This document shows positions 61,629 through 64,000 of a DNA stretch of 64,000 nucleotides, piece after piece. The notes under the pieces were generated by a model. The model saw only the letters and a program-made list of their open reading frames with translations, was not told the origin of the DNA and did no database searches. Numbering within the stretch: position 1 is the first letter of the stretch; each line of letters begins with the position of its first letter. The DNA is taken from assembly GCA_964244495.1 (NCBI GenBank), contig CAXTIU010000001.1, forward strand, positions 1 to 64,000, given 5' to 3'. Made by a program: the position numbers and the translations under genes. The stretch comes from RH-AL1 sp964244495 (GTDB taxonomy: Bacteria; Pseudomonadota; Alphaproteobacteria; Rhizobiales; Beijerinckiaceae).

Positions 61629-62900
61629 ATGTCCGACCTGACCCGCCGCACCGTCCTCGCCGCTTCCGCCGGACTCACCGCGGCGGGGCTCGCGCCGGCG
61701 GCCTCCGCCGCGGAAAGCCAGCCTTCCGCGCTCTACGGCACCGTCAAGGATGGCCGCGTGACCCTGCCACCGCTGCACGGCCCGAGCGAGAGCGGCGGGC
61801 CGACCGCCAACCCCGAGCCCCCGGATGGGCGGCTCGGCGTGGCGGTGGTCGGGATCGGCCACCTTTCGCTGGAGCAGATCATTCCCGGTTTCGGGCAGGC
61901 GACCGGCGTCCGGCTCGCGGCACTGGTCAGCGGCCATCGCGACAAGGCGCTGACGATCGCCGCCCAGCACGGCCTGCCGGCGAACGCCGTGTACGGCTAC
62001 GACGACTTCGACACGATCAAGAACAACCCGGCCGTCGACATCGTCTACATCGTGCTGCCCAATGCCATGCACGCCGACTTCACCGAGCGGGCGGCGAAGG
62101 CCGGCAAGCACGTGCTCTGCGAGAAGCCAATGGCGACCAGCGTCGCCGAGGCCGAGCGGATGGTGAAGGCCTGCGCGGACGCGAAGGTCCGATTGATGAT
62201 CGCCTACCGCCTGCAATACGACGCCACCCACCGCGCGCTGATCGGCGTCGCCCGCTCCAACCAGTTCGGCAAGCTCAGGTATATCGAGGCGGTGAACGGG
62301 CAGAACGACGCCGCGAACGGCCAGTGGCGCCAAGTCAAGGCGATGGCCGGCGGCGGCTCGCTGCCCGACGTCGGCCTCTACTGCCTCAACGCGTTCCGCT
62401 ACATCACCGGCGAGGAACCGGTCTCCATCACCGGCCGCATCACCCAGCCGAAAGGTGACCCGCGCTTCACCGAGATCGAGGACCTGTGCACCTTCACGCT
62501 GGAGTTCCCCTCCGGGGTGGTGGCGACCGGCATCTCGGGCTACGGCTTCCATGAGAACCGACAGCTGCGCTGCATGGCGGAAACCGCTTGGTTCGGCCTC
62601 GATCCCGCCTTCTCCTACAACAACCTTCAGATGCACGTCGGGCGCAAAGAAGGCATGAGCAACGCCCGCGAGACCCGTGCGTGGGCGCCGAAGAACCAGT
62701 TCGCCGTGGAGATGGACGCTTTCGCCGACGCGATCCGCGCCGACCGGCGGCCCCATACGCCCGGCGAGGAAGGTTTGCAGGACCAGCGCATCATCGCCGC
62801 CATCTACGAGGCGGCGGCCGGCGGCCACGTCGTGACCATGCCGCCGGTGGCGGGCCTCGACACCACCCGCGGCCCGCTGCCCAAGACGCAGCAGGGCTGA
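61629..62900 (+). CDS. Tat-exported glucose-fructose-oxidoreductase-like enzyme
   Basis: A 423-residue Gfo/Idh/MocA dehydrogenase with a Tat signal (SDLTRRTVLAASAG to about residue 28). The Rossmann motif is VVGIGHLSLEQIIPGF, the signature is GKHVLCEKPMATS, and a second conserved block is GGGSLPDVGLYCLNAFRY. Layout and Tat signal closely follow Zymomonas glucose-fructose oxidoreductase, which holds NADP tightly and acts in the periplasm. Substrate here is unknown. Confidence 0.88.
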   Translation: MSDLTRRTVLAASAGLTAAGLAPAASAAESQPSALYGTVKDGRVTLPPLHGPSESGGPTANPEPPDGRLGVAVVGIGHLSLEQIIPGFGQATGVRLAALVSGHRDKALTIAAQHGLPANAVYGYDDFDTIKNNPAVDIVYIVLPNAMHADFTERAAKAGKHVLCEKPMATSVAEAERMVKACADAKVRLMIAYRLQYDATHRALIGVARSNQFGKLRYIEAVNGQNDAANGQWRQVKAMAGGGSLPDVGLYCLNAFRYITGEEPVSITGRITQPKGDPRFTEIEDLCTFTLEFPSGVVATGISGYGFHENRQLRCMAETAWFGLDPAFSYNNLQMHVGRKEGMSNARETRAWAPKNQFAVEMDAFADAIRADRRPHTPGEEGLQDQRIIAAIYEAAAGGHVVTMPPVAGLDTTRGPLPKTQQG

Positions 62901-62925
62901 GACGCGGGAAGAGCGAGTCACCACC

Positions 62926-62943
62926 GGCGCGAACGTTCGCGCC
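62926..62943. promoter_or_regulatory. perfect 18-bp palindrome
   Basis: GGCGCGAAC followed directly by GTTCGCGCC. It lies 26 bases past the Gfo/Idh/MocA stop and 49 bases before the next gene, so it could be an operator for the small-gene cluster or a compact 3' hairpin. Confidence 0.55.
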
Positions 62944-62991
62944 GTTCGGCGATTGCCCCATTGATGCCTGATCGCATCGGGAGGACGGGCG

Positions 62992-63327
62992 ATGCTGACG
63001 AGAACGGCGATCTACGAGGGTACGATCAAGGCCGGCCGCGAGGACGAGTTCTTCCGTCGCGTGCGCGACGAGCTTTACCCGTACTGGCGTCGCTTCCCCA
63101 ACGCCCTCGCCGTGCGCGTGCAACGGACGGTGCGGGCGGACACGGGTGCCAGACCGGTCGCGATGATCCTCGAGATGGACTTCGCCGATCGCCAGGCGCT
63201 CGACGCCTGTCTCGCCTCCCCCATCCGTCCGGAGTCGCACGCGGCGACGGAGGCGGTCATGACGCTGTTCGAGGGGAGCTTCACCCACTACGTCACCGAG
63301 GCGAGCGTGCTCACCCCCTCGGCTTGA
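62992..63327 (+). CDS. small dimeric alpha-beta-barrel-like protein
   Basis: A 111-residue soluble protein. The outline TAIYEGTIKAGREDEFF, VRDELYPYWRRFPN and AMILEMDFADRQALDACL resembles the ferredoxin-like dimeric alpha-beta barrel (antibiotic monooxygenase or stress-response) group. No catalytic residues can be assigned. GGGAGG precedes ATG 62992. It is 35 bases ahead of the iron-permease-like gene and may be co-transcribed with it. Confidence 0.7.
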   Translation: MLTRTAIYEGTIKAGREDEFFRRVRDELYPYWRRFPNALAVRVQRTVRADTGARPVAMILEMDFADRQALDACLASPIRPESHAATEAVMTLFEGSFTHYVTEASVLTPSA

Positions 63328-63362
63328 CGTTCGGACGGCGCGGCGAGCGAAGGAGGGCAATC

Positions 63363-63716
63363 ATGTCGATCAATGACCGCTTCGAGAAGATCGCGGACAG
63401 CATCTCCGGCGCCGCCGGTCGACCGGCCACCTACTTCGTCGCCTGCGCGATCATCGTCGTGTGGGCCGCGACCGGGCCTTTCCTGCACTATTCCGACACG
63501 TGGCAGCTCGTGGTGAACACGGGAACCACCATCATCACCTTCCTCATGGTGTTCCTCATCCAGAGCACGCAGAACCGCGATACCAAGGCCTTGCAGGTGA
63601 AGCTCGACGAGTTGCTTCGCGCCACCCACGGCGCCCGTCCCGAGTTCATCGGGGTGGAGAAGGAACCCGAACGGGTCATGGACGACAAGAAGCAGCGTTT
63701 GGCGGGCGAAGCGTAG
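63363..63716 (+). CDS. low-affinity iron permease family protein
   Basis: A 117-residue protein with two membrane helices (FVACAIIVVWAATGPFL and TGTTIITFLMVFLIQ) and the family's STQNRDTKALQVKLDEL block. The family is named for yeast Fet4; bacterial members of this size have no proven transport role. GGAGGGC precedes ATG 63363. Confidence 0.85.
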   Translation: MSINDRFEKIADSISGAAGRPATYFVACAIIVVWAATGPFLHYSDTWQLVVNTGTTIITFLMVFLIQSTQNRDTKALQVKLDELLRATHGARPEFIGVEKEPERVMDDKKQRLAGEA

Positions 63717-63823
63717 GCGATTCCTCGGCACGGTTCGGCGGCGCGGCGTCGGTTCGGGGTTCGCGAGCAGGCAGGAACGAACGACGCCCGATCGACTTGC
63801 CCGGGTTCTCACGTGGAGGAATC

Positions 63824-64000
63824 ATGGCTCAGGAGAACCGACCGCTCGCCGTGGTCACCGGCGCGTCCGCCGGCATCGGCTATCAACTCGCCCTGCTCTG
63901 CGCCCGCCGGGGGTACGACCTCGTCGTCGCCTCCGACGAGGACACCATCTCGGCCACCGCGCAGGATTTCCGTCAGGCCGGGGCGGTCCAGGTCGAGGCG
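63824..64000 (+). CDS. short-chain dehydrogenase, partial at window end
   Basis: The first 59 codons of an SDR. The cofactor motif TGASAGIGYQLA (residues 12-23) is intact; the catalytic Ser-Tyr-Lys lies beyond the window. GGAGGA precedes ATG 63824. Substrate cannot be inferred. Confidence 0.85.
   Translation, partial: MAQENRPLAVVTGASAGIGYQLALLCARRGYDLVVASDEDTISATAQDFRQAGAVQVEA

Overview
The window is GC-rich, densely packed chromosomal DNA of an alphaproteobacterium, most likely of the order Hyphomicrobiales (Rhizobiales). Support: purF-fabD-fabG-acpP-fabF-mltG-yicC-gmk; an F0-only ATP synthase operon with separate b and b' subunits; ctaB-SURF1-thrC-M16 peptidase; two GltX paralogues; and the order hemB / DUF6163-like / ldtR / L,D-transpeptidase / glyA / ribD. 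IalB, DUF2865, DUF3072 and CreA proteins are also typical of the group. The genus cannot be fixed from sequence alone. Nearly all genes are housekeeping. No prophage, IS element, plasmid function or CRISPR array is visible.

Layout. 1-75: tRNA-Phe, missing its first base. 187-11490, all minus strand: radA, cvpA and purF, then fatty-acid synthesis (fabD, fabG, acpP, fabF), murein processing (mltG), a YicC-type RNase and gmk. 11637-14203, plus: atpI, a, c, b', b. 14276-15600, minus: two exported proteins, one IalB-like. 15601-16175: no gene found. 16176-21254, plus: ctaB, SURF1, thrC, M16 peptidase and a GNAT, almost all overlapping end to start. 21463-26712: a membrane c-di-GMP protein, a YfgM-like protein and der. 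26828-35184: YjbQ, lexA (with an SOS-type operator), comEC, gltX, gltA, a UbiH-like hydroxylase and a DUF3072 stress-type protein. 35264-46922: H+-pyrophosphatase, a CMD-like protein, cysS-GNAT-thiL, several small exported proteins, then class II DAHP synthase coupled to a second gltX. 47004-54143, minus: ribE, ribD, glyA, ldtP, ldtR, a DUF6163-like membrane protein and a glutathionyl-hydroquinone reductase. 54338-64000: a His/Gly-rich secreted protein, a gene-poor stretch with a possible decayed gene, hemB, an MFS exporter, the N-degron transferase bpt, an amidase, a nicotinamidase, a Tat-exported glucose-fructose-oxidoreductase-like protein, two small proteins and the start of an SDR.

Points of interest are mostly departures from expected neighbourhoods and unexplained DNA signals. 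The aa3 oxidase structural genes are missing between ctaB and SURF1, and nrdR is missing between glyA and ribD. Three GATCAT motifs lie exactly 18 bp apart just before the c-di-GMP gene. A perfect 18-bp palindrome precedes the last small-gene cluster. In-frame 15-bp repeats encode a Gly-Gly ladder in the DUF6163-like protein. I found no clear novel multi-gene system. The closest candidate for follow-up is the envelope module at 50304-54143.
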